64,000 nucleotides of DNA from Volvox africanus (lineage: Eukaryota; Chlorophyta; Chlorophyceae; Chlamydomonadales; Volvocaceae). The DNA lies in assembly GCA_030268105.1 (NCBI GenBank), contig BSDZ01000009.1, positions 2,369,501 through 2,433,500 of the forward strand, written 5' to 3'. The position numbers and the translations under genes were made by a program. The notes beneath the pieces are model-generated. The model made no database searches. It saw nothing but the letters and a program-made list of their open reading frames with translations, and was not told the DNA's origin. Positions 22,385 through 34,900 of this stretch are shown piece by piece. How positions within the stretch are numbered: position 1 is the stretch's first letter; every line of letters starts with the position of its first letter.

Positions 22385-25300
22385 TCACGAATGCCAAGAG
22401 CGCTGTGGTTCACGCGATGGTGATACGTGCGATAGTGATGAACTGGACGGCCGTTTAGTACTTACTGAATGGCATATGACCCTAGTATGACTCAGCCCCG
22501 AGTACATGCAGATACCTAACAGTGTATTGTAACTACGTACCGTCTCCTTTTTTTTGATGGCCGTGTACATGGCGTCGATCTGAGCCTGATATTTGGCCTG
22601 CATGTGGGACAATGCGCAGATTTGTGCGCAGATTTTAAAAGATATGGATGTATATGTCGCACGAATTTCAATAGCCTTCATCTTCGGATTTGCAGAGCGC
22701 TAAAAACCTAGTCATCCCTTAAGCGCTGAAATCCCATAGCATGGGAGAATCCTTGCTGCCCTATAAAGTGTTACCTGCAGCTGCGGCCTGCGTAGCTTGA
22801 AACTGGGCGTGATCAGATCCTCGTCAATGCTAAACTGGACATGATCCAGGTGCACCGCCTTGACAATTTCATAGCCCTTGAGCTTGTCCTCCTTGCCTAC
22901 ACGAGCCAGTTCCTGCGCACGCCACATCAAATGCATCAAGACGTCGTGAACTAGCTGGATGTAAAATTGGAAGTTCGCAGCATGCCCACTCCATGGATGC
23001 CTGGTCCAAAATTATTTTGATATGAATGTCGCTTCACGCAAGCCCCTCCAGATTCGGTGCCAGCCCCACATACCGCGAGTACGTATTCCGTGACCCGTGG
23101 ATCCTCAAGCAACCCCTTGTCGTACTCGCCAGCCACGCCCGCCTCCTTTGCCCAGGCCGTGATAGCTTCCTTGACCGGTACCACAACGGCAACCAGGCAG
23201 CTCTCGAAACTGTTGCCGTAAACCCACACCTGTGGAACACCGAATAACATATTGCATGCTTTAAAACTGCAAAAATGATTTCGGATGTGGAATGACAGGC
23301 GAGGTATGATGAACAAACGTCTCAATGGATGGAATTTCAGGTAATCCTGGATAATTGGAGCGGCACGAAGAACGACATCCTGACGCAACCATAAAAAGCA
23401 GCACACCACATCGCGAGCACTCGTGAATATGCCAAACATCCTAAAGCGCGTCTGCAGAAGCAAAACAGTATCCTTCCACCCCGCCCGCAGCGCAAGATAC
23501 CGGTAAAATGGACACTGGATCCGTTAGCCTGTTGCGGGTGATGCACCTTGCGACACTTCAGCGTTCCCCATTCTGATCCAGTCCTAGTACACTCTGTTCG
23601 TTCCTCGGCCAGAAGGACGCCCTGTTGCTTGTGCTGTAACGAATCCAAATCCTTCATCTGAATGCACGCCCGAGCACACCTGCTCGACCACGCTGGCCTT
23701 CTTGTACGTCGACTCAAGCGCCTCCACCGCCACGTATTCGCCCTGGCTTAGCTTGAAAATGTTCTTCTTGCGGTCCACAATCTTGATAGCTCCCGTGGGC
23801 GTAAGTACGGCAATGTCACCTGTCCATAAAATAACGGCGGTCACCGGCAGCGCAAAAGTAACGGTGGTCAGAACAATCCCAGCTCAAGTGTGCCATGAAT
23901 GCGCCATGTTATGCATCCACGGAGTAATATCACGGCCGTACACACCATGTGTCATTATAAAACAAACAACAGGCATGCGCTGAGGTGTACGCGCGCTGTG
24001 TACGACAGCTAAACAAAGCGCAGCCAGGGGCTTTAGGCGGCGGAGAAATAACCCAAGGAAATGCTGCCACGACTCTGCACTGCCAAAATCGGAAACGCAC
24101 CAGTGTGGAACCAGCCATCGCTCTCCAACACCTCATCCGTCTTATCCTGGGCCTTGTAATAGCCTGTAAAGTTTGCAGCGCCGCGGATGAGGACCTGACA
24201 AAATTTACAGCACGGGTGGATGTAGCTGCCGTCAGAGGCCCAAAGTTATGTGCAAGATGGTGATTCCCATCATACATGTGGTAAGGACATGGCACATACA
24301 AGAAAGCACAAATAAAGGAAATTTTACTGTCCGCCTTGCTGGCTATTCACGCAACCCCGGCGTCGTGTGTAATTTATACCGCTGGCAGCAACTTTGGGCG
24401 ATATTGAGATCTGAAATAAAGTCAGCAGAAGCACCTCCTTGAAGGAGATCCCACCTGAATTGCACATGAACATATCACAATCTGCTGTGGCATGCACACG
24501 GTAACGGTGCTAGCAGGCAATTGCGTTCATGCACCGTAGTTCATCCTGGGTCAAGCAGCCAGTGCACCGAGCGAATGTGCCATGTAATCCCTTTCACGAC
24601 TTCCTGGCTTCATGCTCTGGCGCATGATTGCTGGCACCGACCTCGCCCTTAGGCATCTTCGGGTCCAGCGCGTCGCATTTCATGTCCGGCACTGACTCCA
24701 GCCGGAACTCCGTCATCGGCGTAGGCGGGCCCACAGTGCCAGCGTGCTCCTGACAAAATGCAGCGTTGCGGACGTCAGCGTGGCTTGCAAACTAGGCGAC
24801 ATAATAAAACTGAGCCAAAACAAATAGGTCAGGTGATGCCAGGAGCAATGGATAAGTGTCCACTGTTGGTATGTGCGGGCTCTTAGGGTAACCTGAGGAG
24901 ATGAGGATATCGTGAGGATTCAGGGGGCCGGTTCCAATATGACAGGCCTCGGCTCCATGACGTAGGTGGTCGTGCGTGAGAATTGGGTGATGCGCCGCGA
25001 GGTGAGAATACACTGATAACTATTGCCTCAAGAAAGTAGGTATATGACCTCGACAAGCGATCCCAACCCTTTTTGCTCCTGGTAGCATAGAGCGCAATTG
25101 GTATCGTCACAGCTTACGATGACATCGGCGTTGGCGACAAATGACGACGCGCTTGTCTCTGTAAGGCCGTACCCCTGCATCACGGGGGCACACATGATAA
25201 CACGCAGGAAGTCCTCCACGTGCGGAGCCAGGGGGGCGCCACCGCTAAGGACTGCCTTAATCTGCATTGGGTTAAAACGGAACACAAAGGATCAGTGACG

Positions 25301-28300
25301 GAGCTACGTAAATTTTTAGTTGCGGCACCAGCTACCCGTACAGTCTGAGCGAGGGCACAGGCGGATGAGGCGGAATACGTCACTAAGACTGGCCTTACCC
25401 ATCCAGACCGATCGATGATAAACACATGCACGCGGGCACGCACAGTTCCGTTCGAGTAACTGTAAATCTCGGGTGAACCAAATTCAACTCTCCTAATGCC
25501 ACACCCTCCGAAGCACACCCTGAGAGCTTTCGGACGTTACAAAGCCTGTATAAGGCTTGGGCACCTACCTTGCCGCCAAAGCGCGCTGCGACATTGCTAA
25601 AGACGAGCTTGTCGAAGAAGGGTGCCGCCTGTCGTCATGAGGCGCAATAAGCAGGATTGCCGGTGAGTTGTCTTGTTACACCAAAACGAGAGCACAGGGA
25701 CCCACACAGTAACATGACCACATCAATAGGCTGGTTTTACTACTAGCTAATTGCAGGCTGTCATGACCCACTTTGGCCGATCCGATAAGCACTTCTGGCT
25801 TGTATGCATGAGGGGAAGAGAGGACAGGGCAAACAGCCACGGTAAGACAGCTCGCCGCCCGCATGCAGGAAGACATGCCGCATTCGGTTCTAAATGAAGC
25901 CCTAACATACCTTAGTGTGGCTGTAGCCTTGGCGCAGGAAATACAGCTTGCGACTGAAGCCCCATTTGAAGAGGGAGCGCTTCAGAAAGCTGGCAGCATT
26001 GATCTGCAGAGCATGAATTTGTTGGTGGCACAGTTGGTCACAGGACGCCGACACAAGTAGAATCGGTGTGTAGTCCTAGACACGTTCACCGGTCCTGCCA
26101 ACTGAATCCCAGACTGCTCCTGGTACCATCTTCAATTTCGCACCTGTGACATGATGCGCATGTATATGCGGTCAAACACACGTGGCACGCCGATGAATAA
26201 AGACGGCTGCAGCGCTGCAACGTCATCGACGAGTTTCAGCACGTCACCCTACAGGAGAGCAGGGATGAGCGTGCAACGACACATTTAATTTTGAAGGAAG
26301 AACAAGGAGCATTATGTGTGGAACATCTGTGCTGCTGTCCATCGACGGCTCAGCACTTTCATTTCTTCCTCACTGGTAGGTACAAAGTGGCCGAAGCAAA
26401 TAATTCAACAACAGCTGGATGCGCGGGAAGCCTTGCGCACCATGTTCGCCGTTTACCTTCGGAATACATAATATATAGTTTCAGGCTGCGTGCGCCAATG
26501 CGGACAGATCGGACCGCGAAACAGGATCTTTGGGGCTTCTACCCCACGGGTGCATGCTAAATGACAATTCATTCCGCCCGGCTAAGCATCCATCATGACT
26601 AAGGACCGATCGCAATAGAACGCTTCTGCATGATGCAGTTGCCTGGCAGAGAAAAACAACAATTCAATAGGCAGCAATACCTGCCAGTAGCCGATGGCCC
26701 CGCCAAGGGACAAGAACCATTCCTCGTTGACCCTGCGCGGGTGCAACAAACAGGTATACTATATTCAGGGGTTAGGCGAAAGAAGGCTGTAAAAAGCTGC
26801 ACATTTGACCCACAGATGAAACCAACATAATACAATTGGTCTGAAGGGGAAAGGCGCAGATGTGCGTAAATCCGTCCGTCCATCCTGTTGCGCTCTCCAT
26901 CCCAATGCATGCATTTGACTCACCGGTCGAAGATGTGTGCAAGGGGCAGGTACGAAAGAAATCGGTCTGTGTCGTTCATGTCAACATTGTTGAACTTGCA
27001 ATACGAGTCCGCTGCGTTGACCGCCGCCACCACAGCTGAGTGCGTCAACATTACTCCCTTGGGGGCACCAGTGGTGCCTGCAAGGCCGTATACGACGCCA
27101 GAGTGCTTTATGGGGTTCTGGGGACATCTTGTCCGTAGCCTTCAGGGCCGGCAATGCTGGTTGCCCGAACATTTGGGCATAATGCAATAATGCCATCAAA
27201 CACTCGCCTGCGGACTGATCAATCACAACAAGGACATACTGTGTCCTAACCTGGGTCGGGAATGGGGTCGGGACCCAAATCAGGACCCAGATCCCCATTT
27301 GGGTCGGCCTCATATCCGAGTTCCACACCAGTGCGGTAAAAACCCTAAAACCCTATACACCTGAATTCCCAGATGGACCTCTTGGCCTAGCTGCATTTGA
27401 CTAACGTACAGCCTTGCAAACCTTAGGCGCCTAAGGACAGGGCTTTGCGCTCTTGGCACGACCTGTCCCACGCACCAGATGTATACATGATGGTGCATAA
27501 GTCCGACGGCTTGGGCGGCACAGGCTCCGCCGGGTTTTTCGTGCCAAGCCCAATAAGCTCGCTGAACGAGAACACTTTGTAGCCCAAATCAGTGGCAGCC
27601 TGCAGCGAATAGTAAAGGGATGGGCTATGAAGCCCAAGATGCTGCTGACGGATGCTCGTATTGGTGCTCATAATAAGAACACGGTGAGGTTATGGATTGT
27701 GACATTGTTTGGAGCAGTAAGGCAGTCAAACTTGGTGGTTGTGCCGTCAAGTCGGCAAAGATAAAGGGTCTCCCCTGGTTAGCCGCCGCTCACCTGAACA
27801 GCAGCCTCATTGCCAGGGCCCCAGTAAATCACCACCTTGAGTGTCTCCTTGGTCGTTGGAAGGGCTTTCACCAGAGCCGGCAGCTTTTCACTGGAGCAGA
27901 ATGCAGCGACTGAGACGCTGTGATTGATTATGTATTCAATGGCATTCTCGCCGAGGGTGTCGTAGAGGGGGACGCCATGCAAAGACATTCGGTTGCACGC
28001 CTGTAGGGAACACATGCGCGGTTTTGGATACGTGGAACGGCCATGCGGCGCAAGTTTGGGGAGTGCTTGGTGCTTATTAATAGCAAAAGAGGGATACCCA
28101 GAAGCAGTCAAGCCCAGTTCAGAGGACGAGGTCCAAGAGTATCAGACCAAAAAATCCTCAAACCATTTCGCAAGTACTTGTGCAATCATATGTAAAATTT
28201 TTATAAAATTTAGCTTTTGAACTTGAATGTTATGGGGCGCAGAAGTTGTGAGTTAGATTTAAAGGACTAACATCCACCATGCGCAGAACCACTGTTCAGG

Positions 28301-28794
28301 GCCAAACCGATAATCAGAGTGCCTATTCAAAATAAATATATTAGGCGTGTGACTTGGCGTATCGCACCTGCATCGCAATCATCAAATCTGGGCAGTTGGC
28401 GCCGAACACGCCAATCCTCTGGCCAGGCTCGACTCCCAATGCACGAAGACCCGACGCAACTTGCACCACTTCCTTGTGAACTTCCGAATAAGTCTTGAAG
28501 ACATAAGGACCTGCCTCGCCCTTCTCGTTCTTCTCGCGCTTGCCTGCAAGCCGTAATCTCTCGATCTTAAATTATACGTGAGCCGCCGACAGGTGCACAA
28601 ACCAGCTCACCAAGACACAAATTGTTTGGGTACTTGTTGCACGATCGCTCGAACAATTCGAACAAAGAGCTGAAGTCGACAGTGGGAAATCCATCCTTCG
28701 CATACAAGCTACCATACACTGGGCTCGCTGATGGCTTATCAGCAGTTGCCTGCCTAGCTGGCTCTCGCTCGTGGAGGTATTTGTATGTGGGCAT
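22385..28794 (-). CDS. LACS: Long-chain acyl-CoA synthetase
   Basis: Activates free long-chain fatty acids with ATP and CoA. Sixteen exons, listed 5' to 3' on the minus strand: 28794-28611, 28543-28368, 28000-27794, 27599-27476, 27077-26924, 26732-26681, 26248-26144, 26003-25911, 25628-25569, 25261-25118, 24749-24642, 24194-24101, 23819-23680, 23229-23074, 22912-22775, and the last from 22597. To a possible donor at 22541 this gives 664 residues, the normal family size. Motifs in order: AMP-binding loop [12 protein letters not shown] (across the 27476/27077 splice), [65 protein letters not shown], and [13 protein letters not shown] near the C-terminus. No signal peptide is seen. The end is uncertain: after [11 protein letters not shown] a GTACGT donor occurs; without splicing, the frame runs to TGA at 22385. 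The donor of the 24749-24642 exon (GTCGGT) is weak. Divergent from U2B''. Confidence 0.96.
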
Positions 28795-29233
28795 TGTGTC
28801 TCAACGCCTGGCAGGAAACGCACGCCCGGATCAAAGGGCCCAGATCAACTATAATAGATGCATGCACAAAAATCTTTAAGCAGAGCAATATGCTCAGGGG
28901 AGATCCATAGGCAGATCAATGCTGCGTAGGAAACAGGAAGAACGACTCTCAGGCAGCCGTACAAATACGGCTTTCAGTCATTCCGCATTGAGTGACGGGA
29001 CGAACCAGCGAAAAGACGTCCGTTATGTCCCATTACTTGGATTGAAATTACGGTGGATTATTGGGTGTTTGAGCAGAGCGAGGTCATCAGTGTTTTCAAC
29101 TTGCGTCAGTTTGCCCTAATTTGCATAGGAATAGTCTTCAGAAAGTACTTTCAAAGTCGCAACGCATCAGCTAACGAGTTGCTGGTCTTCTTACAATACT
29201 GTTCTCCCTTGACAATTATAGTACGCATTAGAT
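28795..29233. promoter_or_regulatory. Bidirectional promoter region LACS / U2B''
   Basis: Only 439 bp separate the start codons of the acyl-CoA synthetase (minus) and the U2B'' gene (plus), so both promoters and 5' UTRs must fit here. No clear TATA box was seen. Confidence 0.5.
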
Positions 29234-31016
29234 ATGGACATTCCACCAAATCAGACGATCTACGTTAACAACCTGTATGAAAAGCTGAGCAAGGAAGGTC
29301 AGTGTTAGTTTACAGGTTCGCAATGGCGGCCTCCAACGTGTCGTATGTCAGCGTATCACAGCTACTTGTTTTAAAGGATAACTTATGAAGCTGCTCGGTT
29401 TCTGGATGCAGAGCTAAAGAAATGCCTCTATGCTATGTTTTCGCAATTTGGGAGGATCATGGACGTGGTGACGATGAAGACTTACCGTCTTCGTGGGCAG
29501 GCGTGGGTGGTTTTCACAGACACCGCGGCGGCGACGAATGCCTTGCGAACCATGCAAGGTTTCCCGTTCTTTGACAAGCCTATTGTAAGTCTGCAAGTAG
29601 GAGGGCTTGAGGGTTGCAGCACGTAGGCCTTGCACTTCATGGATACACAACACCGCCATCCTTCAACTGGTGCAGCGGATAACATACGCCAAGGGCAAGT
29701 CAGATGCGGTGGCCAAAGTGGACGGAACGTACAAGCCAGACAAGAAGCAACGCGCACAAAAGAATGCTGCTGCACGCGGTAAGAAGTGGCGTGGCTGTGG
29801 AGATGACGGAGCTGGAGGCGATGCATGTAGCGTCTCACCTTACGCTGGGTTTGCAGCTGAAGTTCATGACGCCGACGCATGCACTCGCCATGCTGTACTA
29901 AAAAAGATTGTCGAGTAATGTGTAGATGTACTACAAAAAGCTCGAGGGTTCTTGTTTGTACAACTTCCGTAATGCCTTCAGTACAGATTTCACCACATAG
30001 CCCCACGGAGTTTGATATGCCGCGATTAATGGGAATCCCATCATTTGGCCTCGTGTCGAGGCGCGCATGATGATCCCCTTCATTGTCCCTTAGTCCATTT
30101 GATAACCGTTGCTTATTACCTGACGACGGCTAGGGTTGGTATCAATAGCAACTGCGATTCAATGCATGATATGCAGAAGCTATGCTTAAACGGCCCAGCG
30201 GGACCAAGTCGGTGGCTTCAGCGGGACCTGGATCGGTGAGTGAACAGGGCACCCAAGGGCATCAAGCCAACACGCAACTTGTCATTGCCATCATTGCCAC
30301 CAACTTAACGGTCTTAACAGTAAACATTGGTTTCATTGAAACAGAGGTTTATTCGGAACGTGCAGGTGCAGGGCGGTGGTGGTGGCAGTGGCCTGTCAAA
30401 TGCGCCTAACAAGATCCTCTTCGTTCAGAACTTGCCTGAGAACTCGAACGAGGCCATGTTGGGCATGCTCTTCCAGCAATTCCCGGGCTTCCGGGAGGTT
30501 CGCATGGTAGAGGCGCGACCGGGAATTGCTTTTGTCGAGTAAGTCGCTCATTCTAGGGTTTGGGTTGCCGGGAACCTCTTCCAGCTGTACGGGGATTTTG
30601 GGTGCGTTAAGCTCTGTATACTATGTTGCCGCCCACTTGTGTATTTGCGAACACGCGCCTTGGCTTGCTGCGATTGTTAGCTTTCCTGGGCCGGTTGGTG
30701 GGCCTTGCTGAGCCAGGGGTCAAGCTCATATTCGTTGGGCGTCGTGTTGGCCTTCGCCATCATCTGCTGACGGTGTGAAACTATGCAGTCTTTGCAGTGC
30801 TTTGAACTCACAAGAGATAAAGCATGGATTCGATTGTATCCCTTCGCATGTTCAACGTTAAGGCAGTTCAAGCAACTGCCTAGATTTTCTCATTCTTTCA
30901 ACTATGTTGCGTGCAGATTCGAGAACGACATGCAATCCACGACGGCCATGCAAGGTCTGCAGGGCTTCAAGATTACACCTGCAAATTCCATGAATATCTC
31001 ATACGCTAAGCAGTAA
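29234..31016 (+). CDS. SNRPB2: U2 snRNP protein B''
   Basis: Spliceosome protein that binds stem-loop IV of U2 snRNA together with U2A'. Exons 29234-29297, 29412-29584, 29676-29778, 30177-30235, 30366-30538, 30917-31016; 223 residues, matching the family. It has two RRMs. The N-terminal RRM starts [15 protein letters not shown] (RNP2) and contains LRGQAWVVF (RNP1) and [17 protein letters not shown] Lys-rich and Gly-rich linker follows. The C-terminal RRM carries [35 protein letters not shown] and ends SMNISYAKQ. The opening DIPPNQ and the [18 protein letters not shown] stretch resemble plant U2B'' more than U1A, so U2B'' is preferred; a shared U1A/U2B'' role cannot be excluded. A TGTAA at 31204-31208 is a candidate polyadenylation signal. 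Confidence 0.96.
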
Positions 31017-31956
31017 TGAGCCATGGTGCATGGATTCCGGCCAACAGACTTATGTACCGTAAATTAAATCAAATTGTCGCCGGATAGTATGGACACGCAT
31101 AAAGGTCTGGATGGGGTGTACTAACTGGAGGACTACATTCTCAAACAGCCTACACGACACAGTTGATTGTGTCGAGATGCTTGCACCCCAGGTATTCTGC
31201 TTGTGTAACGTTGTGCATATGAAGTTCCTCGTAGAGATGGCTCCAACTGGCGTACCTTAAGTACACCTTTGACACATCGCCTGGGAAGCAATTCTGTAAG
31301 GCGTAACCTATCATACATAAAAGAACGATGAGATATGCTCGACATAGCAGCAACAGCCCTGGGATCAAAAAGAAAGGGGCAGAAATATAGCATACACGTC
31401 TGCCACAGGATAGAGTATAACGATGTCGCCAAGCTGGTTTTCCCAGGCTTGTGCTTTGGGCAAGAGGTTCGTCCACGAATAACCGCTGTGTAGTGGAAGG
31501 TTTGTCACGACCTTTCGAAATGCTCTGGAGCTTCGGCATCTGACGGGCGGATTGGGATTCACAGGGTTAATCTCAAGCTCTACTTTCCGGCAACTATAGT
31601 GAAGAATGCAAAACCCCAAAATTCACACCCATGGAACCCAGTTCCTTGTCACACGTATGAATATTCAGATTTCTGCAGCATATCAGCGCCTGGTCTTGGA
31701 TGACCAAGGATGAATAGTCAACGAACCCGATTGCGGGGGCGGTGAAGCTTTTCTGATACAAGCACGACCCCCAGGATAATCTTCGAAATTCTACACAGCA
31801 TTTTTCTACTCCTTTGGTATTGGCAGCAGCTCAAATTTACCAATCCTTGCACAGTCCGCAGGGCTGTTGGCGCAGCAGATTTGTGTCACCCGCATGCTAC
31901 ACTGCTCGCCTGCCAAGCAAATTTCCGTGTCACCCAGGTAGCCCTAGTTCCTGCCT
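31017..31956. other. Convergent 3' UTR region
   Basis: About 940 bp between the stop codons of U2B'' (plus) and the SnRK2-like kinase (minus). TGTAA occurs at 31204-31208 and 31295-31299. An open minus-strand frame at 31365-31619 has no domain and no good splice context, so I do not call a gene. Confidence 0.45.
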
Positions 31957-34900
31957 TCAGTCTTCTGTCTGCAAGTCCAGGTTGTAAAGTAGGCTGCTGT
32001 CGTACAACACGCAGCCAGCCACGGCCATCCCAGCTGCAGGCTGTGGCCCAGGTGCCTCACCACTCCTTGCTGCTGGACCTGGGGTGTTCGCCAACAGGTC
32101 CGCGTTGATATTTTTCCCTAGGGACCCGTCCATGCTAACGAGCATGGGACTACTTGGTGGTGGTTCAGGCTGTTGTGCCGTCGGGTTAGATACCGCCTGT
32201 GATGGATGGTTTTGGAATATCGCTGCTGCCGGCTCCGACAAGACAGGATGCTGCGGTGCAAAGATGACAGCGGCAGCCTGTATGGGCTGCGCTGGCCCAA
32301 TTGCAGAACCGGTCACAGCCCCTGCAACGTGAGAGGAACTTGATGTTGGGGCGCTGCCCGAGTGCTGCTGCTGGCCGCTGACGTCCATTGATGTACGGAG
32401 CATCGAATTGGGCTGCTGCGGCTTTACCACGGAAGGTGGGACGAGGGACACTGGGTGGGGCATCGATGCGTGTTGCACGAGCTGTGGGAGGTGAGAGCAG
32501 CGGGAGGCCCCCCCTTGCGGATGCTGGCCCTGTCCTGGCACCTGCATTTGTATCTGAGCTGCAGCGGACGCGGCCTGCGGGTGTCCCGGCGGCTGCAGCA
32601 CCACCGGTGCCGAGCCCTGCAAGGGATGGTATTGATGATGCATTAAGCCCTTTTGTGGGCCCAGAGGATTCGCGGTGCTGCTGCCCATGGGCAACAGTGG
32701 CTGTCCTGGTGTGGCTTGCCGCTGAGGCTGCTGCAGCTGCAGCTGAGGTGGTGCCTGGTGCTGCGCCTGCAGCTGTTGATGCTGGTGCGGCTGCCAGGCA
32801 GGCGGACCCGATACAGTCGCCATGTCCGCCGCTGGAGAGGATGAGCGACAGTCAGATTTCTCGTCCTGCGAGCTAACAGATAGCGCAGCGGTGATAATCA
32901 AATGCACCTCCTCAGGCGTCTGCCGGAGTTCACCTGCGAGGATCCACAGGACGCTCAACGTCCTTAGTCGGGGCACCATTTTTACAGGTTGGTGGAACCT
33001 TCTATGTGGAGTGTGCATAGTAAGCAGGTTTGGGGGCAAGAGCTTACCTGGGTGCCTAAGCTACGGTCCCAGATTTGCAAACCCTTTGTGACGGAAGGCG
33101 TTCAGCGTCCACACATCCACACATATATTGATGTTGATTCGCAGCTCACAACATTATACAGGCACTTGGTACGTCCCCGCCTCACAAAAACAATATGGAG
33201 TGAACGCCGCTCCACCACACCAAGCAACACCAACAATGCAACAATCATGCCACGACTACCCAGCTGCCACCACGCACCCCGCCGCTGCGGAATCACTTAC
33301 CAACAGGGTGCTCCATTGACAGATAAGCCGCATTTAGCAGTAGTGCACCTGGCGGCAGCTTGTCCTGGAACCAGGGGTGCGCCATGATAGCCGGTAGCTT
33401 GCACCGCTGGCTGGGGGCGGACACGAGGATGTGGCGCACCAGGTCCAGGGCCTGAGGATACAGCTCTTCCGCGCCGACGGGAACCTTCAAGTGTGAACGC
33501 CCAGATAGCGAACGAGGAATAATGGACGGTGGAGAGGCGCGGAAAGGCGCGGAAACGTGCGGACGTAATTGCTGAAGCACAGCGACCCTTGTATCTATCA
33601 GCACAGAGGATTATGACATAAGGACAGCCATGATAATGTGCCCTCCCAGTTGTGAACAAATGCTATAAAGTTGAGGGTTCCTAACCACTAAATCGCCTCC
33701 TCCAGGCCATCCCCGAGATGGCGAGAATGCCAGCATCCTGCAACTTTGCCCGCTGGGCATCTCCCTCTCACCTGCACATTACCACGCACGGCGTTCTCGA
33801 TGAGCTTCATGACCTGTGAGGGCGTGTCCATAAACGGGTAGTAAGTATTACGCGATGTTGTAAGTCACAAGCCACGATACTACGCAGAGAGCCTTGACGC
33901 CCTACGCTCAGCCAAGCCAACTGCTAAAAATGGAACTGTCACCGACATTCCCAACCGACCACATTCTGCCACATTACGATAACTGGATTAAGCACCCACC
34001 TGCGCATGCTTCCGTTGTTGCGTGTCCTCCAGTGACAAGAAAGGGTGGCACCCGAAGAGCATGACGAAGAGGACCACGCCACACGACCACACGTCCGCAG
34101 CCTCGGCGTCGTAGACCTGACCCACGACATAGCGGAGCGTTGGCGAAAGAGGGGACCTCAATCCACTGAACCACAAGCAAAGAAGATTAAGGCCCGTAAG
34201 TACTCATTATGCGCGGTGATGACAATCCTCCAGGCCCAATACTGCATGATCCTGAAAAGGCCACCTAATCAATAACCGGCAACCATGGGTGGGTTGGCAC
34301 GGGTCAAATACGCAGCCATCATACTGACGGAGATTTCGGCATAATCCTAATAATAATACCCCGACTGACCCGTATCGCAACCGCCCACACATGTGTATCC
34401 TGGCTTGGAACATGTTCGAGTTTGCAATGCTGAACGATGGAGGCAGGCCAGTTTAGACCGTACAACCTCCACGGTCTATCTCCTTAGTTCTAACCCAAAC
34501 ACCCCCTTTCATACGTGATCCAAGCAAATTATTTGAAGCGATGTTTCAAGGTCGCAGTCTAATTCCAACCACACGGAACATTGCCCGATGTCATCCGCAC
34601 CTGACCGGGTACATTTGTGAAAATTTCAGGTGCCGTGAAGAGCGCCGTGCCGATCTGTGTCTGAGGCTCCGAGTCATCAAACTTGTCCTTGGAGAAGCCG
34701 AAATCACACAGCTTGACCAGGGGAAGGTGGCCCTCCTGGTGAGTGCAGGAGCAACGCGCAGTCGGCAAAGTCGGCGTGTGCAACACACCGAACCCAGCAC
34801 GGGCGGGATACACACTGCAAAAAAACATTCAAGAAGGAAATCTAGGGCCCTTGTGGCTCAATTCATGAAAATGTATCAAAGCTTGCTTGCCCGCCATCAA

